Shown: positions 1-7,034 of the stretch, piece by piece
Layout of the letters: each line of letters opens with the position of its first letter
Position numbering within the stretch: the stretch's first letter is position 1
NCBI GenBank assembly: GCA_016795465.1
Contig: JAEUHK010000048.1
Span: forward strand, 1 to 49,382
Length of the DNA stretch: 49,382 nucleotides
Origin: Verrucomicrobiaceae bacterium
GTDB taxonomy: Bacteria > Verrucomicrobiota > Verrucomicrobiia > Verrucomicrobiales > Verrucomicrobiaceae
Reading direction: 5' to 3'
Notes under the pieces: generated by a model
Databases searched by the model: none
The model's input: the letters and a program-made list of their open reading frames with translations, nothing else
What the model was told of the DNA's origin: nothing
Program-made: the position numbers and the translations under genes

Positions 1-1479
1 TCGCTCACCTTCTCCATCATGGTCCACGCCGGCATCTTGCTGGCCATGTTCCTGATCGTCGTGGCCAAAAGCGTGGTCGAGAAGCAGGTGGACTTCCTCC
101 CCGGTGGTGGCACCCAGCAGGGCCAGCAGGCCAGCCAGGACCTCCAGCACAAAGTTCAGCAGAAGAAACGCAGCACCATCTCCAAGACGGTGCCGCTGAA
201 GAAAATAGTCACCACCAGCGTGAACGCGGAGATTTCCCTCCCCGAAGCTCCGCCGGATGCGCTCGATATTCCGGACGCCACCAGCATGCTTGGAGGCGGC
301 TCGATGGGCAGCGGTGGTTTTGGTGGTGGCGGAGCCGGTGGTGGCTTCGGCAAAGGCATCGGCATCGGCGGAGCAAACGGCTTTGTGAGCCTGCCGCCCT
401 CGATGCGCAGCCGCTGCAGCACGCAGGAGCGTTTGGAGAAGCTCCGTCAAAACGGCGGCAGCCCCGAGTGTGAGGCCGCGGTGAGTGCCTCGCTCGAATG
501 GCTCAAAGGCAAGCAAAACGCAGATGGCTCCTGGGGCCGTGGCAACAAGGCCGCCATGACCGGCCTCGCGCTGCTGTGCTACCTCGGCCGCTGCGAGACA
601 CCGGAGTCCCCCTTCTACGGGGAGAATGTGATGAAGGGCATCATGTACCTCATCGAGCTCAGCAAGAAGAACCCCCACGGCATCATTTCCGAGACCTGGA
701 TGGGGGAAAAGGGTGGTGCCGGCACCTACGAGCACGGCATCGCCACCTATGCTCTGGGCGAGATGTACACGCTGGCCCGTCTCGGCTCGAAGTCCCTTCC
801 CGGCATGCGTGAGGCGTTTGAGAAGGGTGTGAAGGTTATCATCGATAACCAGTCTCCCAAAGGCGGCTGGGGTTACGGTGGCAAGGAGATCGTTTACAAC
901 AAAGCAGCAAACGACCTCTCCGTCGTCGGCTGGCAGTTCCAGGCCATCAAGGCCGCCAAGAACACCAAGCTCAAGATCGACGGCCTCGAAAGCTGTATCA
1001 AAAAGATGATCGAGTATATGGAGGGCATGCAGACGAAGGACGGCGGCTTCGGCGGAGCGGATCGTGACAAGCACTACAATCAGTGGTCGCTCACCGGCGT
1101 CGGCATTCTTGCCCTCGAAACGATGGCCAAGAACAAGTCCGCGGCCACGAAGAAGGCCGTGAAGTTCATGCACGAGTTCCTCGCTGCTGAGCCGCTCGAT
1201 TGGAACAAGAACTGCAACCTCTACTGTTGGTATTACTACACCCAGGCCTTCTTCCAGGTCGGTGGTGAGGAGTGGAAGTTCTACAACCAGATGTTCCTCC
1301 CGCAGATCCTCAGCGCCCAGCAGCCGGATGGCAGCTTCAAGCGTGGCCGCCCGAACTATCCCGCCGGTGATGCCGCGGATGAAATCTACCGTCAGTGCCT
1401 TTGCACGCTCCAGCTCGAGTCCTACTACCGCTACCTGAAGGTTGGCGACCGTGAGGAGCAGAGCTTCTTCGACAAATAA
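1..1479 (+). CDS. TonB-like anchored protein with squalene-cyclase/prenyltransferase-type repeats (5' partial)
   Basis: The frame is open from the first base, so the true start lies outside; 492 residues are visible. A single hydrophobic segment (about residues 8-24) is followed by a Gln/Lys-rich stretch, a glycine-rich linker (about 97-126) and an all-alpha repeat domain (about 155-490). That domain carries QW-like motifs: DGSWGRG, GGWGYG, DGGFGG and PDGSFKRG. The repeats resemble the alpha/alpha toroid of prenyltransferases and squalene cyclases, but the DxDD acid motif of squalene-hopene cyclase is absent, so triterpene cyclisation is unlikely. One N-terminal helix followed by an extended linker recalls TonB, which suggests a periplasmic domain tethered to the inner membrane and perhaps to an ExbB/ExbD motor encoded upstream. 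That last point is inference. A strong terminator follows the stop. Confidence 0.75.
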   Translation, partial: SLTFSIMVHAGILLAMFLIVVAKSVVEKQVDFLPGGGTQQGQQASQDLQHKVQQKKRSTISKTVPLKKIVTTSVNAEISLPEAPPDALDIPDATSMLGGGSMGSGGFGGGGAGGGFGKGIGIGGANGFVSLPPSMRSRCSTQERLEKLRQNGGSPECEAAVSASLEWLKGKQNADGSWGRGNKAAMTGLALLCYLGRCETPESPFYGENVMKGIMYLIELSKKNPHGIISETWMGEKGGAGTYEHGIATYALGEMYTLARLGSKSLPGMREAFEKGVKVIIDNQSPKGGWGYGGKEIVYNKAANDLSVVGWQFQAIKAAKNTKLKIDGLESCIKKMIEYMEGMQTKDGGFGGADRDKHYNQWSLTGVGILALETMAKNKSAATKKAVKFMHEFLAAEPLDWNKNCNLYCWYYYTQAFFQVGGEEWKFYNQMFLPQILSAQQPDGSFKRGRPNYPAGDAADEIYRQCLCTLQLESYYRYLKVGDREEQSFFDK

Positions 1480-1517
1480 CCGCATCTGACTTCTCACCTC
1501 TAACGTCTCACCTTCTC

Positions 1518-1554
1518 ACAGGGCGTCTCACACACCGAGACGCCCTGTTCTTTT
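1518..1554 (+). terminator. Rho-independent terminator after the repeat-domain gene
   Basis: A perfect 12-bp stem (ACAGGGCGTCTC at 1518-1529 pairing with GAGACGCCCTGT at 1537-1548) with a 7-nt loop is followed by TCTTTT. The next start codon, at 1561, lies only 6 nt beyond the T-rich tail. Confidence 0.9.
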
Positions 1555-1560
1555 CACTCC

Positions 1561-2304
1561 ATGTCCGCTCCCGAGAACATCTACGAAACCCGTCGCCTGC
1601 TTGATGAATACCTGCTGTTTCATTACGGCACGCCCGCCGAGGTGCTGCCGTGGGAAAACGGGCCGCGTGAGGCGCTGAACTTCCCCGTGCGCACCGTCAT
1701 GGAGCTCATCGACCTCCCGCACACGCCTTGTGAGGCTGTTTCGCTCGATCTCGGCTGCGCCGTCGGCCGTTCCAGCTTCGAACTCGCGACCTTCGGCGTC
1801 CGCGTGTTGGGCATCGACTACTCGCAAAGCTTCGTCGATGCCGCGGCACAGCTCGCCCGAGACGGCAGCATGCCTTACGAACGTGTCGATGAAGGCAGCG
1901 TCAAGACCTCGCTCATCGCCCACGTGCCCGAAAACCTCCGTCGTGACCGCGTCACCTTTGAGCAAGGCGATGCCATGAACCTCCGCGCCGATCTTGGCGA
2001 CTATGACATCGTCCATGCCGCCAACCTCCTCTGCCGCCTCACCGATCCGCTCAAGCTCATCGAGCGTCTGCCATCCCTCGTGCGGCCCGGTGGCCAGCTT
2101 TTGCTCACCACGCCCTGCACTTGGCTCGAAGACTTCACCCCACGCGGAAACTGGCCTCAGGGCTCCACCCGCGAATGGCTCACGTCATTGCTCGAACCTC
2201 ACTTCGAACTCGCCAAGACCTGTGACATGCCCTTCCTTATCCGCGAGCACGCCCGGAAATACCAATGGAGCGTCGCCCTCGGCATGCGCTGGCGTAGAAA
2301 GTGA
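1561..2304 (+). CDS. Putative 4-mercaptohistidine N1-methyltransferase (OvoA C-terminal type)
   Basis: This 247-residue protein is a class I SAM-dependent methyltransferase: motif I DLGCAVGRSS is at 63-72 and an acidic loop GIDYS at 84-88. The N-terminal segment (YETRRLLDEYLLFHYGT and LPWENGPREALNFPVR) matches the family that forms the C-terminal domain of OvoA in ovothiol biosynthesis, which methylates 4-mercaptohistidine. In OvoA this domain is fused to a sulfoxide synthase; here it stands alone, and no sulfoxide synthase is encoded in the window. The start at 1561 has no Shine-Dalgarno sequence and sits just after a terminator. The next gene is a secreted protein with no evident link. The family assignment is from recognised motifs; the substrate is inferred. 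Confidence 0.8.
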   Translation: MSAPENIYETRRLLDEYLLFHYGTPAEVLPWENGPREALNFPVRTVMELIDLPHTPCEAVSLDLGCAVGRSSFELATFGVRVLGIDYSQSFVDAAAQLARDGSMPYERVDEGSVKTSLIAHVPENLRRDRVTFEQGDAMNLRADLGDYDIVHAANLLCRLTDPLKLIERLPSLVRPGGQLLLTTPCTWLEDFTPRGNWPQGSTREWLTSLLEPHFELAKTCDMPFLIREHARKYQWSVALGMRWRRK

Positions 2305-2324
2305 TGCGGGCACTTCTGCCCGCA
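2305..2324. repeat. Palindromic hairpin directly after a stop codon (REP-like)
   Basis: TGCGGGCA-CTTC-TGCCCGCA is a perfect 8-bp stem with a 4-nt loop that begins at the base after the stop. It has no T tract, so it is unlikely to be an intrinsic terminator. It resembles the GGGCATTCCTGCCC core found at 19758-19773. Confidence 0.6.
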
Positions 2325-2394
2325 AGAGTGCGAAGCTTGCAACCGATTGCTCTCTTGCCTCGGCGGGACCTTTTCGCCTAGGCTGAGCTTTCGC

Positions 2395-3579
2395 ATGAAA
2401 AACGCGCTTCTTCTCGCCTCCCTCCTTGCCGTCGCCTCGCAGGCGCAGACACCGAATTTCAAAGAGCAGCTCATCGATGCCGAGGTTGGCATCGGTTACG
2501 GCCTCGCCGTCGCCGACGTGAATGGTGATCAGCGCACGGACATCCTCCTCGCTGATAGCAACATCATCGTCTGGTATGAAAACCCCACCTGGAAGAAGCA
2601 CGTCATCGCCGAAAAGCTCACCGAGAAGGACCACGTTTGCATCGCCGCCCGTGACATCAATGGCGATGGCAAATGCGAGATCGCCGTCGGAGCCGAATGG
2701 AACCCTGGTGACACCGTCGGCAGCGGCGCCGTGTTCTATTTGATCCCGCCGGCCGATCGCACGCAACGTTGGGAGCCCGTGAAGCTCACCCACGAGCCCA
2801 CCACGCATCGCATGAAATGGGTGCGGAACCGCTCCGGCCGCTACGACCTCGTCGTCGTGCCTTTGCACGGCCGTGGAAACGACAAAAACGCCGAGGGAGC
2901 CGGCGTGCGCGTGCTGGCCTATCACATGCCGGATGATCCACGCAAAGAATGGAACACCACCCTCGTGCAGGGCACCATGCACAAGACACACAACCTCGAC
3001 ATCATCCCCGCGATGGGCACCGAGGCCGAGAGCCTGCTGCTCTGCGGACGCGAAGGCGTCGTGCGCCTCGATCAAACCGACAACGGCTGGAAGGAGCAAT
3101 GGATCGCGCAGCATCCCGCCGACAATCCTGATCTCCAAGGCGCGGGCGAAGTGCGCTACGGAGCCTTCGCCGGCGGCCAGCCGTATGTTGTCACCATCGA
3201 GCCGATGCATGGTGACAAGCTCGTGCTCTACACGCCGCCCGTTGATGGTCCGAAAAATGGCATCTGGCAGCGTCGCGTGCTCACCAGCGAGCTCGTCGAT
3301 GGACACGCCATCGCCACGCATGACCTGCTGGGCCTCAACAACCGCCAGATCGTCGTTGGATGGCGGGCGCAGCAAAAGATCGGCAAGGTGGCCGTGAAGC
3401 TTTTCTGGACCACCAAGGAGGATGGAAACGGCTGGCAAAATGGCTTCATCGACGATGGCGGCATGGCCTGCGAAGATGCCGTGTGCGCCGACCTTGATGG
3501 CGACCGCGACCTCGAGATCATCGGCGCAGGTCGTCGTAGCAAGAATGTTAAGATTTACTGGAATCAGCGAAACCAGTGA
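2395..3579 (+). CDS. Secreted FG-GAP/VCBS repeat protein
   Basis: The protein has 394 residues. The ATG at 2395 gives a clean signal peptide (MKNALLLASLLAVASQAQT), better than the in-frame start 48 bases upstream. The mature part contains repeated FG-GAP/VCBS-like calcium-loop motifs such as VADVNGDQRTDILLAD, ARDINGDGKCEIAVG and ADLDGDRDLEIIGAG, as expected for a seven-bladed beta-propeller. Such proteins in Planctomycetes and Verrucomicrobiota are exported and often bind polysaccharide or protein partners; the ligand here cannot be told. A small enzyme-like role is not excluded because no catalytic motif was sought beyond the repeats. The next gene starts about 75 bases downstream. Confidence 0.8.
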   Translation: MKNALLLASLLAVASQAQTPNFKEQLIDAEVGIGYGLAVADVNGDQRTDILLADSNIIVWYENPTWKKHVIAEKLTEKDHVCIAARDINGDGKCEIAVGAEWNPGDTVGSGAVFYLIPPADRTQRWEPVKLTHEPTTHRMKWVRNRSGRYDLVVVPLHGRGNDKNAEGAGVRVLAYHMPDDPRKEWNTTLVQGTMHKTHNLDIIPAMGTEAESLLLCGREGVVRLDQTDNGWKEQWIAQHPADNPDLQGAGEVRYGAFAGGQPYVVTIEPMHGDKLVLYTPPVDGPKNGIWQRRVLTSELVDGHAIATHDLLGLNNRQIVVGWRAQQKIGKVAVKLFWTTKEDGNGWQNGFIDDGGMACEDAVCADLDGDRDLEIIGAGRRSKNVKIYWNQRNQ

Positions 3580-3653
3580 AACAACTTTGTCTGCACTCGT
3601 TACAGCTGCTTACTTGCGACGGCGCGGCTTCTGCTTCTAAAATCGGCCCCGCT

Positions 3654-4271
3654 ATGAAAGCCGCACGCCTTCTCCTCTCGACCGCCGCCGCTCTCATGCT
3701 GAGCCAGTGCACACTGCCCAGCCGAGTCTCCCTGAGTTCCATTTTCCCAAGCCAGCGCGAAGTCGTGCGTCGTCCGCTCATCGTGCAGCCGGTTCAGGCT
3801 TCCAGCTCTCCGCTGTATGTGTGGCATGGCAGTGGCAATCCTGGCCTCAGCACCGTCACGATCGACCTCAGCGAGCAGAAGGCCTATCTCTACAAAGGCG
3901 GACAGAGCATGGGATGGACCTACGTCGCCACCGGGCGCAGCGGCTTCAACACGCCAACCGGCACCTTCCGCATCATGGAGAAGCAGGTGGACAAGCGCTC
4001 GAACCGCTATGGCAGCATTGTCAGCTCGAATGGCACCGTGCTTCGCAGCAACGCCACCGCTGGAGTCCACTCCGCACGCGGCGGGCGCTTCGTCGGTGCG
4101 AAGATGCCTTACTGGATGCGTCTCACCGGCTACGGCATCGGCATGCACGCCGGTGCGATTCCAAATCCAGGCTCGCCCGCTTCCCATGGCTGCATCCGCC
4201 TGCCCTACGACATGGCGCAGACGATCTACCAGAATGCGCCTGTCGGCACGCGGGTGACCATCATGCGCTGA
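3654..4271 (+). CDS. L,D-transpeptidase (YkuD domain), probable lipoprotein
   Basis: The protein has 205 residues. The YkuD active-site signature is complete: H165 in MHAGAIPN and SHGCIRLP with H178, catalytic C180 and R182. These enzymes form 3-3 cross-links in peptidoglycan or attach proteins to it. The ATG at 3654 gives a hydrophobic leader ending in LMLSQC (C19), a plausible though atypical lipobox (Gln at -1), so anchoring in the outer or inner membrane is likely. An in-frame GTG at 3576 would add 26 residues and spoil the leader. The stop overlaps the next ATG by one base (TGATG), which points to translational coupling with the esterase downstream. Confidence 0.88.
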   Translation: MKAARLLLSTAAALMLSQCTLPSRVSLSSIFPSQREVVRRPLIVQPVQASSSPLYVWHGSGNPGLSTVTIDLSEQKAYLYKGGQSMGWTYVATGRSGFNTPTGTFRIMEKQVDKRSNRYGSIVSSNGTVLRSNATAGVHSARGGRFVGAKMPYWMRLTGYGIGMHAGAIPNPGSPASHGCIRLPYDMAQTIYQNAPVGTRVTIMR

Positions 4272-5080
4272 TGACGCGTCTCGCGATCCTCTTTTGCCTC
4301 GTGACCGTGCTCGGTCATGCTGCTGAGCCCAAACCGGGAGAGCATAGCGCGATCACCTTTTCGGAGTCTCCGCCGCATTCCGATGCCTTGGAGGTCAAAT
4401 TGCGCCTCAGCGCCGCGGAGACACCTCCGGCTTACGACGTGAAGAAGGAGCTCTTCGATCTCCGCCTGCCCAAAAACTACCGTGAAGGCACGCCTCATGG
4501 CCTTTTCATCTGGATCAGTGCCAGTGACAAGCCTTCCATTCCCGCCGAGTGGGAAGCAGTGTTCGATGAGAAGAAGCTCATCTTCATCGGCGCCCACAAG
4601 TCTGGCAACCCACGCAGCGTCTTCGATCGCATGCGCCTCGCCATCGACGCGAATTTCAACGTGCGGAAGATCGCCAACATCGATCCCGCCCGCGTCATCG
4701 TCTCCGGCTTCAGCGGCGGTGCTCGTGTCGCCAGCATGCTCGGCGTTTGCTACGCGGACATCTTCCCCGCTACGATCTGCTGCATGGGCGTGAACTTTTA
4801 CACCGATGTCGCCACGCCGGATGGCAAACAAACCTTTCGCGTCGGTTACCTCCCGCACGATGACTTTGTGAAGATGGCAAAGACCCAATGCCGCTATGTG
4901 CTCATCACCAGCGAAAAGGACTTCAACCTCCCGAACACCGAGGCTGTCTTCACGAACGGCTTTCAAAAAGAGGGCTTCAAAGCCGTCGAGATGCTCAAAA
5001 TCCCTGCTCAAGGGCATTCACCGCCCAAGGCCGAGTGGCTCAAAAAGGCCGTCGAGTTCATCGACAAGCCTGTCAGGTGA
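4271..5080 (+). CDS. Secreted alpha/beta-hydrolase (PHB-depolymerase-like esterase)
   Basis: The protein has 269 residues with a signal peptide (about 1-17, ending GHAAE). The nucleophile elbow GFSGGARV places the catalytic serine at S148; likely partners are D217 (SEKDFN) and H249 (QGHSPP). The fold matches the poly(3-hydroxybutyrate)-depolymerase/feruloyl-esterase-like group of exported hydrolases, but the substrate cannot be told. The start codon overlaps the stop of the L,D-transpeptidase gene, so the two are cotranslated. This hints at a periplasmic envelope role, which is inference only. Confidence 0.78.
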   Translation: MTRLAILFCLVTVLGHAAEPKPGEHSAITFSESPPHSDALEVKLRLSAAETPPAYDVKKELFDLRLPKNYREGTPHGLFIWISASDKPSIPAEWEAVFDEKKLIFIGAHKSGNPRSVFDRMRLAIDANFNVRKIANIDPARVIVSGFSGGARVASMLGVCYADIFPATICCMGVNFYTDVATPDGKQTFRVGYLPHDDFVKMAKTQCRYVLITSEKDFNLPNTEAVFTNGFQKEGFKAVEMLKIPAQGHSPPKAEWLKKAVEFIDKPVR

Positions 5081-5120
5081 CCGGGTTTTGTGAACGCTGT
5101 GTGAAGCGAAGGTGAATTCG

Positions 5121-5135
5121 CTTTGCGGCACAAAG
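5121..5135. promoter_or_regulatory. Palindromic operator copy 1 (CTTTG-N5-CAAAG)
   Basis: CTTTGCGGCACAAAG is a 5-bp inverted repeat around a 5-bp centre. It is one of three near-identical sites in this short region and lies 58 bases before the membrane-protein start. It is probably bound by the winged-helix regulator encoded downstream (inference). Confidence 0.65.
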
Positions 5136-5155
5136 TTGATGTTTGCAGGCTTCGG

Positions 5156-5170
5156 CTTTGCAGCACAAAG
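5156..5170. promoter_or_regulatory. Palindromic operator copy 2
   Basis: CTTTGCAGCACAAAG lies 35 bp after copy 1 and ends 8 nt before the ATG at 5179. It occupies the place where a ribosome-binding site would be, so a bound protein would block transcription start or early elongation. Confidence 0.65.
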
Positions 5171-5178
5171 TTTGACGC

Positions 5179-5835
5179 ATGAGCCAGTCACAAGCCGCCC
5201 TCGAGCAACTCCGCATCATCCGCTCCTTGATGGAAAAAGCGCACATCTACCGCGCAGTGTCGGCTCCTGCGGCATTGTTGGGCGGCGTGCTGGCGCTGGC
5301 AGTCTCGGTGTGGCCGGTGGTACATGCGGCGCAGACGCATGGCGAGGCTCTTTTCTCCAACACTACCTTCCTGCTGCTCTGGCATGCGATCCTCGTGGCC
5401 TGCACGCTGCTGAATGTGAGCCTGCTGGCTCGCGAGGCCAAGCGCCGCGATCAACCGCTCGTCTCCGAAGGCATGAAAACAGCTCTTCGGGCTGTCTCAC
5501 CGCCTCTCATGGTGGGCGGTTTGCTCGCGGGCGGCCTCGTGAACTGGCTGCACAATCTCACGTTCGCCGCTTTCATCTGGGTGTTGTGCTACGGACTCGC
5601 TTTGATCGCCATGGGCAACTTCGCGCCAAAGTCTCTCGTGCGGCTTGGCTGGGCTTTTGTGGTTGCCGGTCTCGTTTTGTTCCTTGCGTGGGCCGCGAAC
5701 GATGAGGTGAGGAATCTGCGCACGGATCTCGGTCCTGCGTCGCTGGTCATGGCGCTCACGTTTGGTCTGCTGCACCTCGTTTACGCTATCGCGGTGTTTG
5801 CCAGCAGCCCGAAAGCGAAGGAGGTCGCGGCATGA
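5179..5835 (+). CDS. Multi-spanning membrane protein of unknown function
   Basis: The protein has 218 residues. After a short amphipathic N-terminus there are about six hydrophobic segments (roughly residues 30-50, 70-92, 110-130, 132-150, 155-172 and 188-210). I recognise no catalytic motif. It is translationally coupled to a winged-helix regulator (ATGA overlap), a common arrangement in which a membrane protein and its small regulator share one autoregulated transcript. Two palindromes lie directly upstream. The start at 5179 is the only sensible one; there is no Shine-Dalgarno sequence, the operator filling that space. Confidence 0.75.
   Translation: MSQSQAALEQLRIIRSLMEKAHIYRAVSAPAALLGGVLALAVSVWPVVHAAQTHGEALFSNTTFLLLWHAILVACTLLNVSLLAREAKRRDQPLVSEGMKTALRAVSPPLMVGGLLAGGLVNWLHNLTFAAFIWVLCYGLALIAMGNFAPKSLVRLGWAFVVAGLVLFLAWAANDEVRNLRTDLGPASLVMALTFGLLHLVYAIAVFASSPKAKEVAA
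5818..5825 (+). promoter_or_regulatory. Strong Shine-Dalgarno for the regulator gene
   Basis: AAGGAGGT sits 6 nt before the ATG at 5832, inside the end of the membrane-protein gene. It is notable because most first genes of transcription units in this window have no such site. Confidence 0.8.
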
Positions 5836-6134
5836 TCGACTTCGACCAACTGGACAAGCTCATCCACGAAAAGTGCCGCCTCGCCATCATGACGCTGCTG
5901 GCCACGCGTGATGATTGGTCCTTCCAAGATCTCAAAGCCGAGCTTGGCCTCAGCGATGGCAATCTCATCACCCACATGCGCACCCTCGTGAACGCCGCCT
6001 ACGTCAAAGAGAGCTGCGACGAGACCGGCAGCCGCCCGCGCACCACTTACCGGCTCACCGCCGCAGGACGCAAAGCCTTCAAAACTCACATCGACCTCCT
6101 TGAGGCCATCGTGAAGGCCGCGAAGCCCTCATGA
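5832..6134 (+). CDS. Winged-helix transcriptional regulator (MarR/HTH_34-like)
   Basis: The protein has 100 residues. It consists almost only of a winged helix-turn-helix: helix-turn-helix at about 30-56 (FQDLKAELGLSDGNLITHMR) and a wing at about 57-77 (RPRTTYRLTAAGRKAF), ending in a helix that probably dimerises. It fits the small winged-helix family grouped as HTH_34. The ATG overlaps the preceding stop (ATGA) and has a perfect Shine-Dalgarno sequence. The palindrome CTTTG-N5-CAAAG occurs twice before its operon and once before ispH, so autoregulation plus control of ispH is likely. No cysteine-rich or metal-binding sensor site is obvious; C15 and C62 are the only cysteines. Confidence 0.85.
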   Translation: MIDFDQLDKLIHEKCRLAIMTLLATRDDWSFQDLKAELGLSDGNLITHMRTLVNAAYVKESCDETGSRPRTTYRLTAAGRKAFKTHIDLLEAIVKAAKPS

Positions 6135-6152
6135 CCCCTTTTTGTCCAATCA

Positions 6153-6167
6153 CTTTGCGCCACAAAG
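6153..6167. promoter_or_regulatory. Palindromic operator copy 3, upstream of ispH
   Basis: CTTTGCGCCACAAAG, flanked by A and T to give a 6-bp inverted repeat (6152-6168), lies 16 nt before the ispH start. It has the same arms and spacing as the two copies at 5121 and 5156. Confidence 0.65.
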
Positions 6168-6183
6168 TAAACTAATACACCCC

Positions 6184-7020
6184 ATGAACATCATCCTCGC
6201 CAAACATCACGGTATGTGCTTCGGCGTGCGCGACGCCCTCCGCGCCACGCACGATGCCGCCAAACGCCAGCCGGTCACCATCCTCGGCCAGCTCGTGCAC
6301 AACCAGCTCGTGGACCGCCACCTCAGCGCCGTCGGCGCTCGCAAAGGCGATCTCAACGACCTCGGCAGTTCGACCACGCATCACGTCGTCATCACCGCGC
6401 ACGGTGCCTCGGATGCGCACCGCGAACGGTGGCGTCAAAACGGCCACGAGATCACCGACACGACCTGTCCGCTCGTTCACAAGGCCCACCAAGCTCTCGC
6501 TATGCTCGTTCGTGAAGGTTATCAGCCCGTCGTCATCGGTCAGCACACTCACGTCGAGGTGCGTGGCCTTGTCGGCGATCATCCACAAGCCGTCGTCGTG
6601 CTTTCCGAGGCCGATTTGGATCAAATCACCCCGCATCCGCGTCTCGGCGTTGTTTCACAAACCACGCAACCGGTCGAAGTGGCGCTGCGACTCGTCGCCG
6701 CGATCAAACAACGCTTCCCGGCCAGTGAGGTGCGTTTCATCGACACGATCTGTCATCCCACCAAACAACGTCAAACAGCCCTCGAAGACCTTTGCCGGAA
6801 CTGTGACCACGTCGTCGTCATCGGTGGCCGGAACAGCAACAACACGCGTCAGCTTGCCGAAAAGGCTGCCGCGCTTGGAGCGCAGGTTTTGCAAATCGAG
6901 AGCGATGCCGAGCTGGAGCCCACGTGGTTCGCCGCCGCTCAAAACGTGGGCGTCACTGCCGGAACGTCCACCCTTGATGAGACCGTCGATGCCGTCGTCG
7001 AGCGTCTGAAAACCTTCTAA
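6184..7020 (+). CDS. ispH: 4-hydroxy-3-methylbut-2-enyl diphosphate reductase (IspH/LytB)
   Basis: The 278-residue enzyme catalyses the last step of the MEP isoprenoid pathway, reducing HMBPP to IPP and DMAPP with a [4Fe-4S] cluster. All three cluster cysteines are present: C12 (GMCFGV), C95 (TTCPLV) and C190 (TICHPTKQRQ). Substrate residues H39 (LVHN), H73, H123, E125 (HVEV), T160/T161 (SQTTQ) and S218/N220 are also there. The length is slightly below the usual ~310. The ATG at 6184 is chosen because homology begins at once (NIILAKHHGMCFGVR); there is no Shine-Dalgarno sequence. It is followed after 14 bases by a ferritin-like gene, and a palindromic operator precedes it. Confidence 0.93.
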   Translation: MNIILAKHHGMCFGVRDALRATHDAAKRQPVTILGQLVHNQLVDRHLSAVGARKGDLNDLGSSTTHHVVITAHGASDAHRERWRQNGHEITDTTCPLVHKAHQALAMLVREGYQPVVIGQHTHVEVRGLVGDHPQAVVVLSEADLDQITPHPRLGVVSQTTQPVEVALRLVAAIKQRFPASEVRFIDTICHPTKQRQTALEDLCRNCDHVVVIGGRNSNNTRQLAEKAAALGAQVLQIESDAELEPTWFAAAQNVGVTAGTSTLDETVDAVVERLKTF

Positions 7021-7034
7021 CCCACCCACACACC

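Noticed and set aside
1..1479. Squalene-hopene cyclase
   Set aside because: The DxDD catalytic motif is missing and the N-terminus is a membrane anchor with a glycine-rich linker.
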